A stretch of DNA of 64,000 bases. Origin: Thermoactinomyces sp. DSM 45891 (GTDB lineage: Bacteria > Bacillota > Bacilli > Thermoactinomycetales > Thermoactinomycetaceae). The stretch is taken from contig NZ_FPJZ01000012.1 of NCBI RefSeq assembly GCF_900119485.1, positions 1-64,000 of the forward strand. Reading direction: 5' to 3'. The notes under the pieces were generated by a model. That model did no database searches, was not told the origin of the DNA, and was given only the letters and a program-made list of their open reading frames with translations. This document shows, one piece after another, positions 7,429 to 15,755 of this stretch (its first letter is position 1; every line of letters starts with the position of its first letter). The position numbers and the translations under genes are program-made.

Positions 7429-8448
7429 CAGCAAGGAAGTTCAATACTTTCGAGCTATTGAAAGTTTGGATCTCATCAGCGGCCGAGAAATGGGGCAGTT
7501 TTCGCGAAAGCGAAGAACAATCTAAGGGCAAGCGAAAACTTGATAGAAGTGAATTATTCGACATTTTCTAAGAAGGCATCATCTGTCCCTTACTCTTTTT
7601 TCAAAAAACTACTTCACTTATTCCTAAGTCGATGTAATCGACGCCTTCGCAGAGATCTAGAATTGCCACCATCCATTGCTGTAGATTCTACTACCATTAC
7701 AACTGGAGCCGGAAACTGGAAATGGGCACAATTCCGCGGTGAAAAAGCGGGTGTGAAGTTGCATGTTTCCTTTGATGTGAAAACAATGACTCCCATATGT
7801 GTGGAAGAATCAGTTGCGTCGCAACATGATTCAAAGAAGACATCTCAGTTGGTTACTATGAAAAGAGCCATCTATATTTGTGATCGTGCGTATGCCAAAT
7901 ATGATCGGATGGATGAACTTCATGGAGAAGACAAATTCTTTGTCATCCGATTAAAGAAAAATGCCGTTACTCGTGATGAACGTATCTGCTCTGTTCCAAC
8001 AAAGGAATCCTTTGTTAGAGAAGACTGGATAGCGCGTTTGGGCGAGGAAGTGAATGGAACGATCCATCCATTTCGGTTAGTTACTTTTCAAGATCTGGAG
8101 GGACATGAGATTCGAGTGGTTACGAATCTATATGATGTGAGCGCTGAGGCAATTGCTGGAATGTATCGTGCCCGATGGCAAGTTGAGCTGTTTTTTCGCT
8201 GGATGAAACAACATCTGAATGTAAAGCGGTTGTTCGGAACAACTCCAAATGCTGTATACGGTCAGCTATACGCTTCCCTTATCGCTTATGCATTAATTCA
8301 ATGGTTGTATGGTTACACACGTCCAGCCTTTTCTGCCATTTCGAAAATCGTTTTCTTGCGCAAGCTGTGGCTTGGTCAACTCCCAACCGAGTGGTTAATG
8401 AGGATCTATCAGTTCCTTCATGAAGAATGTCATAGATCATCCCTTTAA
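7429..8448 (+). pseudogene. IS4-family transposase, 5'-truncated
   Basis: An open plus-strand frame can be read in from about 7399, but recognisable transposase starts at FELLKVWISSAAEKW (7453) and continues through NYSTFSKKASSVPYS, the first catalytic Asp in AVDSTTIT, ICDRAYAKYDR with the second Asp, and YRARWQVELFFRWMKQHLNVKR with the Glu of the YREK-like block. A TTG at 7540 could start a shortened protein. The front of the gene and the left end of the element are missing, replaced by the type A repeat. The DDE residues are present, but the N-terminal DNA-binding part is gone. Confidence 0.75.
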
Positions 8449-8559
8449 CTCCTAAAATTATGCAAATCAACACATCTGACAAACTATTAAGTTAAAGTTG
8501 TTTTGATATGAAATAAACTCACATCGAACGTTATTCTATTAGTCTATAGTTCGAAAAGA

Positions 8560-8598
8560 AAAACATCCATTTCCCAAAAAGAGAAAAGAATGTTTTGA
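8560..8598 (-). terminator. Terminator after spo0M
   Basis: AAAACATTCTTTTCTC pairs with GAAATGGATGTTTTT on the minus strand and is followed by CTTTTC. It lies 18 bases past the spo0M stop. Confidence 0.55.
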
Positions 8599-8615
8599 GA
8601 CAAAAAATAACAACA

Positions 8616-9572
8616 TTAAGCTTCACCATCGTCGCCAAAGAAATCATCAAATCCGCCTGCCATATCTTCTGCACCATCGAAAACCTCGTCCATTACCTCA
8701 GCTGCGAGCATTCCCGCGGCAAAACCCCCGATAGCCCCCATCGCCGTTTTGCCCATTCCACCGGAGGAATGACTGCGATGATGTCCGCGGCTATAATGAT
8801 GACTACGATGTCCTTGCTGTCCTTGGTGGAAATATCCTGAATATCCTTGAGAGTACATACTTGGGTCATTCACCACCTCGGTAATCACTTGATTCAGATA
8901 CTGCACTAACTCTGAAGTTTGACTTAGCATTTCATTCGCAAGCCAGATTTCACGCTTAATTTCCCTTTCTCCAAAGAAAGAATATAAATCAACTTCTAGA
9001 AGTAACCGAATTCCTCCTTCTTCAATCGCGGCTTTAAATTCTACTTCCTGCACTTTATCCCGGAAATAGTTCGTAGGTGCAAACTCAAATTCTTGCATAT
9101 ATCCATCAAACGAACGTGAATCATATTTCTCGTGGAAGCCCAGTTGTTGGAAAGCATGGATGACTTGTTGGAGACGGACAGGAGGATCAATGTGAACAAA
9201 ATCACGATCTGAGGAATCTACTCCGTCTGCAATGTCTAAACGAGTCTTAAAGAAATAGGCAACCGAAGTCCCCGATACAAGTAGATTGTTTGGCATCGTG
9301 TACGAAAATGGAAAGGTGCGTCTCTCTGCAGGTTGAATATGAAATGTATGATGAAAAGGAAACGTTTGGATCACTTGTTTATACTCATGTCCATCTTTTC
9401 GAATACTTACCACGAAATCAATATCAATGCGATTGATCTTCTGCTCTACCTCTCCACCTTGAATCATCAGGCTTCCACTAACAGACTCACCCAGTGTAAA
9501 GGATTTCTTATCCAAAACTAAGTCCACCTTCGCAGAACCGTGACCAAATTTAGCAAGCAAATTTTTAAACAT
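8616..9572 (-). CDS. spo0M: Sporulation-control protein Spo0M, with a C-terminal extension
   Basis: 318 residues. The arrestin-like Spo0M fold is recognisable from the start (FKNLLAKFGHGSAKVDLVLDK, then the G.SVSG and QGG strands) to about residue 240. In Bacillus it modulates early sporulation and cell division from the cytoplasm. The protein is about 60 residues longer than the Bacillus subtilis form. The extra tail is a His/Gly/Ser-rich linker (HRSHHYSRGHHRSHSSGG) followed by a Gly/Ala-rich hydrophobic stretch (AMGAIGGFAAGMLAAEVM) and an acidic end (DDFFGDDGEA). The hydrophobic stretch could insert in a membrane. The gene is monocistronic, with a terminator below it. Confidence 0.9.
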   Translation of the reverse strand: MFKNLLAKFGHGSAKVDLVLDKKSFTLGESVSGSLMIQGGEVEQKINRIDIDFVVSIRKDGHEYKQVIQTFPFHHTFHIQPAERRTFPFSYTMPNNLLVSGTSVAYFFKTRLDIADGVDSSDRDFVHIDPPVRLQQVIHAFQQLGFHEKYDSRSFDGYMQEFEFAPTNYFRDKVQEVEFKAAIEEGGIRLLLEVDLYSFFGEREIKREIWLANEMLSQTSELVQYLNQVITEVVNDPSMYSQGYSGYFHQGQQGHRSHHYSRGHHRSHSSGGMGKTAMGAIGGFAAGMLAAEVMDEVFDGAEDMAGGFDDFFGDDGEA

Positions 9573-9628
9573 ATTATTACCTCCGTTTATACCAGTACTT
9601 ATATCCTATCAAAAAAGTGAAACTTAGT

Positions 9629-9720
9629 TATGTACGGTTTTGTTGAAATGGAGTACAATTTCACATTCGTACCGAATCATTTCAACAATCAACCACTTTT
9701 ATTGTACATACCACTGGAGT
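9629..9720. repeat. Nested inverted repeats upstream of spo0M
   Basis: TTGTTGAAATG at 9640-9650 is the exact complement of CATTTCAACAA at 9678-9688, and TATGTAC near 9630 matches GTACATA near 9715. Both are nested around the same centre. The region lies in the 293-base gap between spo0M and the VOC gene. It could fold as a long hairpin, act as an operator or be a small MITE remnant; nothing else is recognisable here. Confidence 0.45.
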
Positions 9721-9816
9721 AATTCTTTGAAACATAGTAGAACATACTCAATTCGTTTATATTCTATGACTTTATCACTCCCTTCGTTTAAAACTAGACT
9801 CTGATGTATATATAAC

Positions 9817-9862
9817 AAAACCCACACATCTCTATTAATGATAAGTGCGAGTTTGTTGTTAA
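9817..9862 (-). terminator. Terminator after the VOC gene
   Basis: AACAACAAACUCGCAC pairs with GUGUGGGUUUUGUU over ten or more pairs when G-U pairs are allowed, around an AT-rich loop. It starts 4 bases past the stop at 9866. Confidence 0.6.
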
Positions 9863-9865
9863 AAC

Positions 9866-10234
9866 CTATATTCTTTCTAAAAACTCTATCCTATTACCGA
9901 ATGGATCATGAACATAAAAGCGATTAGTCCCTTCCAAAGGCTCATCGTCTATTACTTCGATTTTGTTTTGAATGAGCTGTTCACGCAATCCTTCTAAGTT
10001 TTTAACCTGAAATGCAGGATGTGCTTTTTTAGCTGGAGAAAAGTCTTTTTGAATCCCGATATGTAGTTGCTGTGCCCCTACACTGAACCAAACTCCTCCT
10101 CGCTTCTTCAGATTATCTGGCTTAGGAATTTCATTCATTCCAAGGACATCACTGAAAAAAGTACGTGCTGTCTCTTCACTATCTGCTGGTGCAGCTAACT
10201 GAATATGATCCAGCCCTTCTAATTGAAACGCCAC
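9866..10234 (-). CDS. VOC-superfamily (glyoxalase/dioxygenase-like) protein
   Basis: 122 residues from GTG 10234 with GAAGGTG upstream. A single vicinal-oxygen-chelate domain: LDHIQLAAP at the start, FFSDVLGM, HPAFQV, and FYVHDPFGNRIEF at the end. The H in LDHIQL, the H in AHPAF and the E in RIEF are candidate metal ligands. Family members act as lyases, dioxygenases or drug-binding proteins, so the substrate cannot be told from sequence. Confidence 0.85.
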   Translation of the reverse strand: MAFQLEGLDHIQLAAPADSEETARTFFSDVLGMNEIPKPDNLKKRGGVWFSVGAQQLHIGIQKDFSPAKKAHPAFQVKNLEGLREQLIQNKIEVIDDEPLEGTNRFYVHDPFGNRIEFLERI

Positions 10235-10274
10235 GTAATCACCTTCACTCTTATATTAATTAACATACAATCTA

Positions 10275-10364
10275 CTAAAAAATGGTATTTGAAACGAGTA
10301 ATCCTATTCCTAAGCCACATGCAAAATAGATGATTGCTTTGACATAAGCCTTTATTCTCATCAT
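10275..10364 (-). CDS. 29-residue single-pass membrane peptide coupled to the ABC ATPase
   Basis: The stop of the ABC ATPase gene overlaps ATG 10364 (ATGA). From there the frame reads MMRIKAYVKAI, a continuous hydrophobic stretch through GLGIGLLVS and NTIF, then stops at 10275. This is a basic N-terminus followed by one likely helix. The 4-base overlap and the membrane composition suggest a real small subunit or regulator of the transporter. I know no named homologue. Confidence 0.5.
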   Translation of the reverse strand: MMRIKAYVKAIIYFACGLGIGLLVSNTIF

Positions 10365-11272
10365 TGACTCGTAACCTCTAGGAAGCGGTCTTCCAATGAT
10401 TTTGCTTTACTTTGAATGCCGTATAAACGAACCCCATTATGAAGGAGAAAACTACTTACCTCGGAAATTTCCTCTCTATTAATAGCGAGGACTAATTCAT
10501 TATCTTTTATGGCCACCTGGCTATTCGGGAATTGCTCTCTCACATGGCGCTCTGCTAGATCAAGAGGCTCTACTTGGAACGTAACTTGCGTCTCTTTACT
10601 ATCTCCATGGATAAATTCATTCATATCTTCTACTTTTACCAATTTACCTTGTTCTACAATCCCAATTCGGTCGCACATTAGTTCCATTTCACTTAGCAAG
10701 TGGCTCGAAACAATCACTGCAATATCCTCTTCACTGGCCAGTTTTCGAAGGTAATCACGTAATTCGCGAATCCCTGCTGGGTCAAGTCCATTAGTAGGTT
10801 CATCCAAAATAAGGACCGATGGATGATGAAGAAGTGCCTGTGCCAGTCCCAGACGCTGCCTCATACCAAGAGAGTACGTCTTCACCTTATTATGAATTGC
10901 ATTCTCCAAACCAACTAATTTCACGATTTCATCGATACGGCTATCTGTAGCATTCACCATACGAGCATACTGCTTTAAATTTTGATATCCCGATAAGAAC
11001 TTATACATATCCGGATTTTCTACTATAGCACCTACTTTAGCAACAGCCTTCTCAAAGTTCTTCTGAATGCTATTACCATCAATTATTACATCTCCTGCCG
11101 AAACAGAAGTGAGACCTACCATCATCCGAATCGTTGTTGTCTTTCCGGCTCCATTTGGTCCTAGAAAACCAAAGACTTCACCTGGGTAGATATCAAATGT
11201 TAACCCTTTAATGATTTCCTTACCTCTTATTACCTTTTTTAAATCTTTTATCTGTACAATTGCTTTTTTCAT
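10361..11272 (-). CDS. ABC transporter ATP-binding protein
   Basis: About 303 residues. The start chosen is ATG 11272 (MKKAIVQIKDLKK), which has GGGGA 9 bases upstream; the ATG at 11281 touches that site. Walker A is GPNGAGKTTT, the Q-loop follows, the signature is YSLGMRQRLGLAQAL, Walker B is VLILDEPTNGLDP and the switch His is in SSHLL. It is the BcrA/CcmA-like drug- or peptide-export ATPase type. It follows its permease by about 21 bases and is translationally coupled to the small membrane peptide. The substrate is unknown. Confidence 0.9.
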   Translation of the reverse strand: MKKAIVQIKDLKKVIRGKEIIKGLTFDIYPGEVFGFLGPNGAGKTTTIRMMVGLTSVSAGDVIIDGNSIQKNFEKAVAKVGAIVENPDMYKFLSGYQNLKQYARMVNATDSRIDEIVKLVGLENAIHNKVKTYSLGMRQRLGLAQALLHHPSVLILDEPTNGLDPAGIRELRDYLRKLASEEDIAVIVSSHLLSEMELMCDRIGIVEQGKLVKVEDMNEFIHGDSKETQVTFQVEPLDLAERHVREQFPNSQVAIKDNELVLAINREEISEVSSFLLHNGVRLYGIQSKAKSLEDRFLEVTSQ

Positions 11273-11293
11273 ATGATTCATTCCCCTTTCTCT

Positions 11294-12214
11294 CTAAATG
11301 GCGATGTCCCTCTTCTTAAAAGTAATCATAGCAATGGCCAAGAAGAGGAGGAAATAGGCACCGAGTACGATAGAGGAGGAGGAAGTGGTCATTCCCTTAA
11401 TAAGCGCATCTCCTGAAGACAAGTAATCCATATGGATAAACGGCGTAAACTTAACCCATTTATACTTCAGCATGAATAGTGTTGCAATATTACCCCCAAA
11501 ATAAGCAGCCATTGAGAGACCGATTGCTAATCCATTATTGCGGAAAACCGTTGAAATCATAAAAGTAAAGGTAATGACGAAAAATGGTAGAATAAGTGAT
11601 AACAAAAAGCTTTTACTCCAAGTATAAAGGAAAGTTTCCTTCACTAGATGGTCCCCTTGCATCACAGCATGCGATGCAGTAATTCCCTCGAACCCAAGCA
11701 ATAATCCGCCTACTACTAAGAATAGAAGTATACCTAATAGTAATAAGCTAGCTGTAGAGAAGAGGGCAGAAACGTATTTTGAAAGTAATATTTTAAAACG
11801 ATGGATGGGTCTAATTAACAATAATTTAATGGTTCCTGTTGAAAATTCACTTGCTACACTATTAGCAGCGATGATGATCCCAAAGAACGCACCAAAGAAA
11901 ACAATCATCCCTTGTCCATTATCTAAATATGTATGGATCGTATATGGCTTAATATGATTGGCCAAAAGGTATTCACTTTTTGCTATTTCCTTTTGTGCCA
12001 TTTCCTTTGCATCTTCGTCAGCCTCTTTATCGTTTAATATTGCCGTATTCTTCTCGATTCCCTTCTGCAGATCCGCCTGCCCATCTGCGGGCTGTTTATA
12101 CCCCCCAATAAATGTAGTAAGCAGCACAGCCACTACTAAGAGTCCCATCATAATCCAAGTAGATAAACGATATGACGTTTTAATATTTTCGTTGTGAATC
12201 AACTTAAAAAACAT
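11294..12214 (-). CDS. ABC-2-type transporter permease
   Basis: 306 residues, first gene of the exporter operon. A first helix near residue 20-40, then a large extracytoplasmic loop of about 60 residues rich in Lys/Glu/Asp, then five more hydrophobic segments beginning IVFFGAFFGIIIAANSVASEFSTGTIK. The EFSTGTIKLLLIRP motif is the typical ABC-2 coupling region. The last helix ends ITFKKRDIAI. The partner ATPase lies directly downstream. Its role may be export of, or resistance to, an antimicrobial compound. Confidence 0.85.
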   Translation of the reverse strand: MFFKLIHNENIKTSYRLSTWIMMGLLVVAVLLTTFIGGYKQPADGQADLQKGIEKNTAILNDKEADEDAKEMAQKEIAKSEYLLANHIKPYTIHTYLDNGQGMIVFFGAFFGIIIAANSVASEFSTGTIKLLLIRPIHRFKILLSKYVSALFSTASLLLLGILLFLVVGGLLLGFEGITASHAVMQGDHLVKETFLYTWSKSFLLSLILPFFVITFTFMISTVFRNNGLAIGLSMAAYFGGNIATLFMLKYKWVKFTPFIHMDYLSSGDALIKGMTTSSSSIVLGAYFLLFLAIAMITFKKRDIAI

Positions 12215-12568
12215 AACTCACTTCCTCCTAATCTAAAAATTTATAGTTCTTTATAAATACAACCTTAACACATATACCCCTTGGTTCTCTTCATTGAAAC
12301 TTGATTTCCTTTATTTTTCGAAAAGTAACTCATAGTCCCCAAAAACTATATAGTAAACATACATTACTTTTTATTAATTCAAATAAAATTATTTAATGAA
12401 ACTTTTATTAATCTAAATTCTGTCACACACCTTTTCATCAATCTATATCGCATTTCATACGAATAATCTTTTTTTCTGTATAAATATAAATCTATTGAAT
12501 AAAAAAAATAAACATCGTAACATATTAATGTATTACTTTAATGAAGAGTAATGTAAGGAGGATTCTTG
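12215..12568. other. Divergent promoter region
   Basis: 354 bases, very AT-rich, between the exporter operon (minus) and the DM13 gene (plus). It must hold both promoters. I could not assign -35/-10 pairs with confidence and see no coding potential. The ribosome site AAGGAGG lies at 12555-12561. Confidence 0.5.
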
Positions 12569-13063
12569 GTGAAGAGCAATACATGGAAAATCATATCTAT
12601 TTTATTTATCGTGCTTGCTGGACTTTGGTTTATATTCCGTCCCGAAAAATTATTTATTGATAAAACAGTAAATGAAGCACTTCAAACCACTAGTGGAAAA
12701 ACGCAAGGATCGAACATTTTATACCAAGGTCAGTTTCATAGTGGAGATACTTTTCATAAGGGAAAAGGAACTGCAACGATTCATCAACTGGAAGATGGGA
12801 AACGAATTTTGCGCTTCACGGAATTTGAAACAGATAACGGTCCTGACGTAAAAATCTATCTGGTTGCCCTTCCAGAAATCAAAAAAAGTAAAGAGGTAAC
12901 CCAAGAAAACTCTATTTCATTGGGACAAATAAAGGGGAACAAAGGAGATCAAAACTACGAAATTCCCGAGAATATTGACTTAAACAAATACCAGACCGTT
13001 TCGATTTGGTGTGAACGCTTTTCTGTCAACTTTGCCTCTGCATCGCTAAAAAAAGGAAGTTAG
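12569..13063 (+). CDS. Membrane-anchored DM13-domain protein
   Basis: About 164 residues. GTG 12569 is preferred over TTG 12566 because it sits 7 bases after AAGGAGG. One N-terminal transmembrane helix (IISILFIVLAGLWFIF) anchors the protein outside the cell. The remainder is a DM13 domain: YQGQFHSGDTFHKGKGTATI, FTEFETDNGPDVKIYLV, LGQIKGNKGDQNYEIP, and SIWCERFSVNFASASL, whose Cys is the conserved one proposed for redox or haem chemistry in this family. It is monocistronic. Its substrate or partner is unknown. Confidence 0.85.
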   Translation: MKSNTWKIISILFIVLAGLWFIFRPEKLFIDKTVNEALQTTSGKTQGSNILYQGQFHSGDTFHKGKGTATIHQLEDGKRILRFTEFETDNGPDVKIYLVALPEIKKSKEVTQENSISLGQIKGNKGDQNYEIPENIDLNKYQTVSIWCERFSVNFASASLKKGS

Positions 13064-13137
13064 ACATAGGATGTTTCTATCCTAAAAGATCTTTTTGGTA
13101 GATAATTGGTTGTTCAATATATCATGTCTAGCAACAC

Positions 13138-13183
13138 AAAAAGGCTTTACTTATGGACTTGTCCACGAGTAAAGTCTTTTTTC
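13138..13183. terminator. Bidirectional terminator between DM13 gene and uppP
   Basis: AAAGGCTTTACTT and GAGTAAAGTCTTTTT form a stem with A-runs on one side and T-runs on the other. It can stop transcription of both converging genes. Confidence 0.75.
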
Positions 13184-13194
13184 TACTTTCTTGT

Positions 13195-14040
13195 TTAATC
13201 TACTAACATAAAGAAAATCAACAAAATAACCGCCAAAATAAAACGGTAGATGGCAAATGGGGTTAAACTAATTCTCTCCATCAAATGTAAGAAGAATTTA
13301 ATCGCTAACAGCGCTACTAAAAATGCTGTAACAAACCCCGTTACAAAAAGGAGAAGATCACTGAAATGCAACTTACCCCAACTCTTGTACAATTCAAGGC
13401 TACTGGCACCCATCATCATCGGTACGGCAACAATAAAAGAAAACTCTGCCGCAGTTTTATGATTTGCACCCATTAAAAGTCCACCTGAAATAGTGGCGCC
13501 AGAACGGGAAAAACCTGGCCATAAAGCAAAGCATTGAAATACACCAATCATAAATGCTTGTTTATATGTAATCTCATCTAAGCTGGTAGTTACGACAGGG
13601 CGATTCCACTTTTCCGCGATGATCAATAAAATACCTCCCAAAATTAGGGGATAAACCACGGCTTCAGGAATGAATAAATCTTTAATAGAGTCCCGTAACA
13701 ACAATCCCAGCAAAACAGCCGGAATCATCGCGACAATTACGTGTAGAATCGTAAGATGACCTTGTCCCTTGTTATCATCCTTTGATTTTTGAGAAATATG
13801 AATTCCAATAAGACTTAATAGACGTTTCCAAAAAACAACCACCACAGCCAAGATAGATCCTAACTGGATGACTACTTCAAAAGTGGGTGCTCTTTCATTA
13901 TTTTCATGGAAGCCTAGTAACAAATCTCCTACCAAAATCATATGACCGGTAGACGAGACAGGGATAAACTCTGTCATCCCTTCCACAATGCCCAAAATAA
14001 CTCCAACACAAACGTCCCACCACATCGTTGATCTCTCCAT
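13195..14040 (-). CDS. uppP: Undecaprenyl-diphosphatase
   Basis: 281 residues. The integral membrane phosphatase recycles undecaprenyl diphosphate for cell-wall synthesis and gives bacitracin tolerance. Signature motifs are present: the (E/Q)GxTEFIPVSSTGH box as GIVEGMTEFIPVSSTGH near residues 18-34, with catalytic Glu and the phosphate-binding SSTGH, and the second box PGFSRSGATISGG near 175. Length and helix pattern match the family. Single gene, with a terminator on each side. Confidence 0.95.
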   Translation of the reverse strand: MERSTMWWDVCVGVILGIVEGMTEFIPVSSTGHMILVGDLLLGFHENNERAPTFEVVIQLGSILAVVVVFWKRLLSLIGIHISQKSKDDNKGQGHLTILHVIVAMIPAVLLGLLLRDSIKDLFIPEAVVYPLILGGILLIIAEKWNRPVVTTSLDEITYKQAFMIGVFQCFALWPGFSRSGATISGGLLMGANHKTAAEFSFIVAVPMMMGASSLELYKSWGKLHFSDLLLFVTGFVTAFLVALLAIKFFLHLMERISLTPFAIYRFILAVILLIFFMLVD

Positions 14041-14174
14041 CTATACATTTTGTCATCCAAAAAAACATCTTTCTATTTACAGTATGATCCTAAAAACCGA
14101 TTCATAATATGAGCTTTCTTATATCTAAATTCCTTTACAAACAAAACACGATCTGTCCACGCCCCTCATATGTG

Positions 14175-14203
14175 AAAAAACCACCTTTTAAAATAGGTGG
14201 CTT
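14175..14203 (-). terminator. Terminator after the alpha/beta hydrolase gene
   Basis: CCACCTATTTTAAAAGGTGG is a symmetrical hairpin followed by TTTTTTC on the minus strand, 28 bases beyond the stop at 14231. It ends the third operon of the 14-33 kb cluster. Confidence 0.85.
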
Positions 14204-14230
14204 CAAACGAAATATAAAATTCCTATCAAT

Positions 14231-15058
14231 TCACAAACTATCTTTCTTATTAGTATCCTTCATCATCTTCAACATTACTGAATACACCGCTGATTCAAGC
14301 TCGATCAATAAATGATTCGCACCTTCAACCTCGATATATTCTGCTTCGAGCACTTGGCTTTGTATTTCTTTACTATAGTAGCTAGGAAACATCAAATCGT
14401 ATTGACCGTGTATCAAATACATCGGTTTATTTTTGAGAGTGGAGAGATCGCCTGTAACTTCAATATGTAACAAGGCGTTCAAAAGCATCACTAACTGTTC
14501 TTTCGTAAAAAAGTTGAGGCGCTCCTGCATAGAGCTTTCTCTAAATTGCGACCAACTCTCTGATTTAGGACCCAACAACAGGCTACTATTTAGATCCCAA
14601 AATCTTCTCATCTCCCCCTGCTCCACTAACTGAAGAAAATTAGTCCAAAGGGCTCTAAGGGGTGCTCCAATATAGAGGAATGGGGATATGAGGATCAGAC
14701 CATCTACATTCGTAGGGTTTTGTATGGAATACTGTGCAACAATCCCAGCTCCTTGACTATGACCAACCAGTATCATCTTTTGAAAACATTCTTTTTCTTT
14801 TAGGTAACTGACCAGATCATCTAATTGCTGGACATATGCTGGAAATGAAGCAAGCTCCCATAAATGTGCATTATTTCCGTGTCCTACACAATCATATGTT
14901 ATGAAATTAGCATGATCTTTGATGGGATTGATCATGTCATCCCAGCATACTGCTGATTCAGAGAAGCCGTGAACCAATACAAAGCAACATTTCTTATTTT
15001 CGTGGCGGTGAATATTTGCAACTGAATATTGACTTGAAAATAACAAGTTAGACTCCAC
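14231..15058 (-). CDS. Alpha/beta-fold hydrolase
   Basis: 275 residues from GTG 15058 (ATAGGAG upstream). Motifs: oxyanion-hole HGFSES near residue 30, nucleophile elbow GHSQGAG near 98, the catalytic Asp region in HGQYDLMFP near 225 and the catalytic His in GANHLL near 250. This is a complete serine-hydrolase triad. It is the last gene of the operon EamA-HAD-amidohydrolase-formyltransferase-hydrolase, so it may be an esterase, thioesterase or peptidase of the same pathway. The substrate is unknown. Confidence 0.8.
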   Translation of the reverse strand: MESNLLFSSQYSVANIHRHENKKCCFVLVHGFSESAVCWDDMINPIKDHANFITYDCVGHGNNAHLWELASFPAYVQQLDDLVSYLKEKECFQKMILVGHSQGAGIVAQYSIQNPTNVDGLILISPFLYIGAPLRALWTNFLQLVEQGEMRRFWDLNSSLLLGPKSESWSQFRESSMQERLNFFTKEQLVMLLNALLHIEVTGDLSTLKNKPMYLIHGQYDLMFPSYYSKEIQSQVLEAEYIEVEGANHLLIELESAVYSVMLKMMKDTNKKDSL

Positions 15059-15121
15059 TATATACCACTCCTATCTCAGAGCATGACTTCGATATTCGCC
15101 TACTGAATGATTCAGGCATCA

Positions 15122-15748
15122 TTAAACAAAAAGTTCGCTCTCATGCCCACTCTTCACATAAACCACATCATCTTTAATCTCAAGTTTATCCTCCAAGAAT
15201 AGATGTACCGCCCTTGCCAAAGCTAATTTTTCCACATCGATAATGGCTTCTCTCAAATCCGACTCTGTATAATGCGGTTTTACCTCGACGGCTGCTTGCG
15301 TAATAATAGGACCTTGGTCCACTTCATTATTGATAAAATGAACCGTAGCTCCTGTAATTCTGACTCCTTTCTGAATTGCCTTTAGCTGTGCCTTATCTCC
15401 TACAAATGCTGGGAGTAGGGACGGATGCGTGTTAATGGTTTTATGGCCGTATCGCTCCACAAATTCAGTACTAAAAATACGACGGTATCCCCCAAGTACA
15501 ATCAAGTCAATCTGATATCGATCGATCAAAGATGAGATTTCATTTTCATGATCCCTTCTGCTTTTATAATTTTGGTGATCAATGCAGGTAAAATAGCAAC
15601 CTTCGGAAATGGGAAGTTGGGAAGAATCAACTTTAGGGTTGTTCGTAATAACTAAAGTAAGTTCACTTGATAACTTCTTTAAACCGTCCTGTACCGCCCC
15701 TAATAACGACCCACGTCCAGAAAATAAAAATGCCACTCTTTTTTTCAT
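15122..15748 (-). CDS. PurN-like formyltransferase
   Basis: 208 residues. The Rossmann-type formyltransferase fold is clear: LFSGRGSLLGAVQDG at the start, and the active-site stretch NTHPSLLPAF followed by GVRITGATVHF, EVDQGPIITQ. It has the His and Asp of the N10-formyl-tetrahydrofolate transferases, while the catalytic Asn of PurN appears displaced. It is not next to other pur genes, sits in a pathway operon 8 bases after the amidohydrolase stop, and differs from housekeeping PurN in its first strand (KKRVAFLFSGRGS). It probably formylates an amine or hydroxylamine of a specialised metabolite. Confidence 0.75.
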   Translation of the reverse strand: MKKRVAFLFSGRGSLLGAVQDGLKKLSSELTLVITNNPKVDSSQLPISEGCYFTCIDHQNYKSRRDHENEISSLIDRYQIDLIVLGGYRRIFSTEFVERYGHKTINTHPSLLPAFVGDKAQLKAIQKGVRITGATVHFINNEVDQGPIITQAAVEVKPHYTESDLREAIIDVEKLALARAVHLFLEDKLEIKDDVVYVKSGHESELFV

Positions 15749-15755
15749 ATGATCT

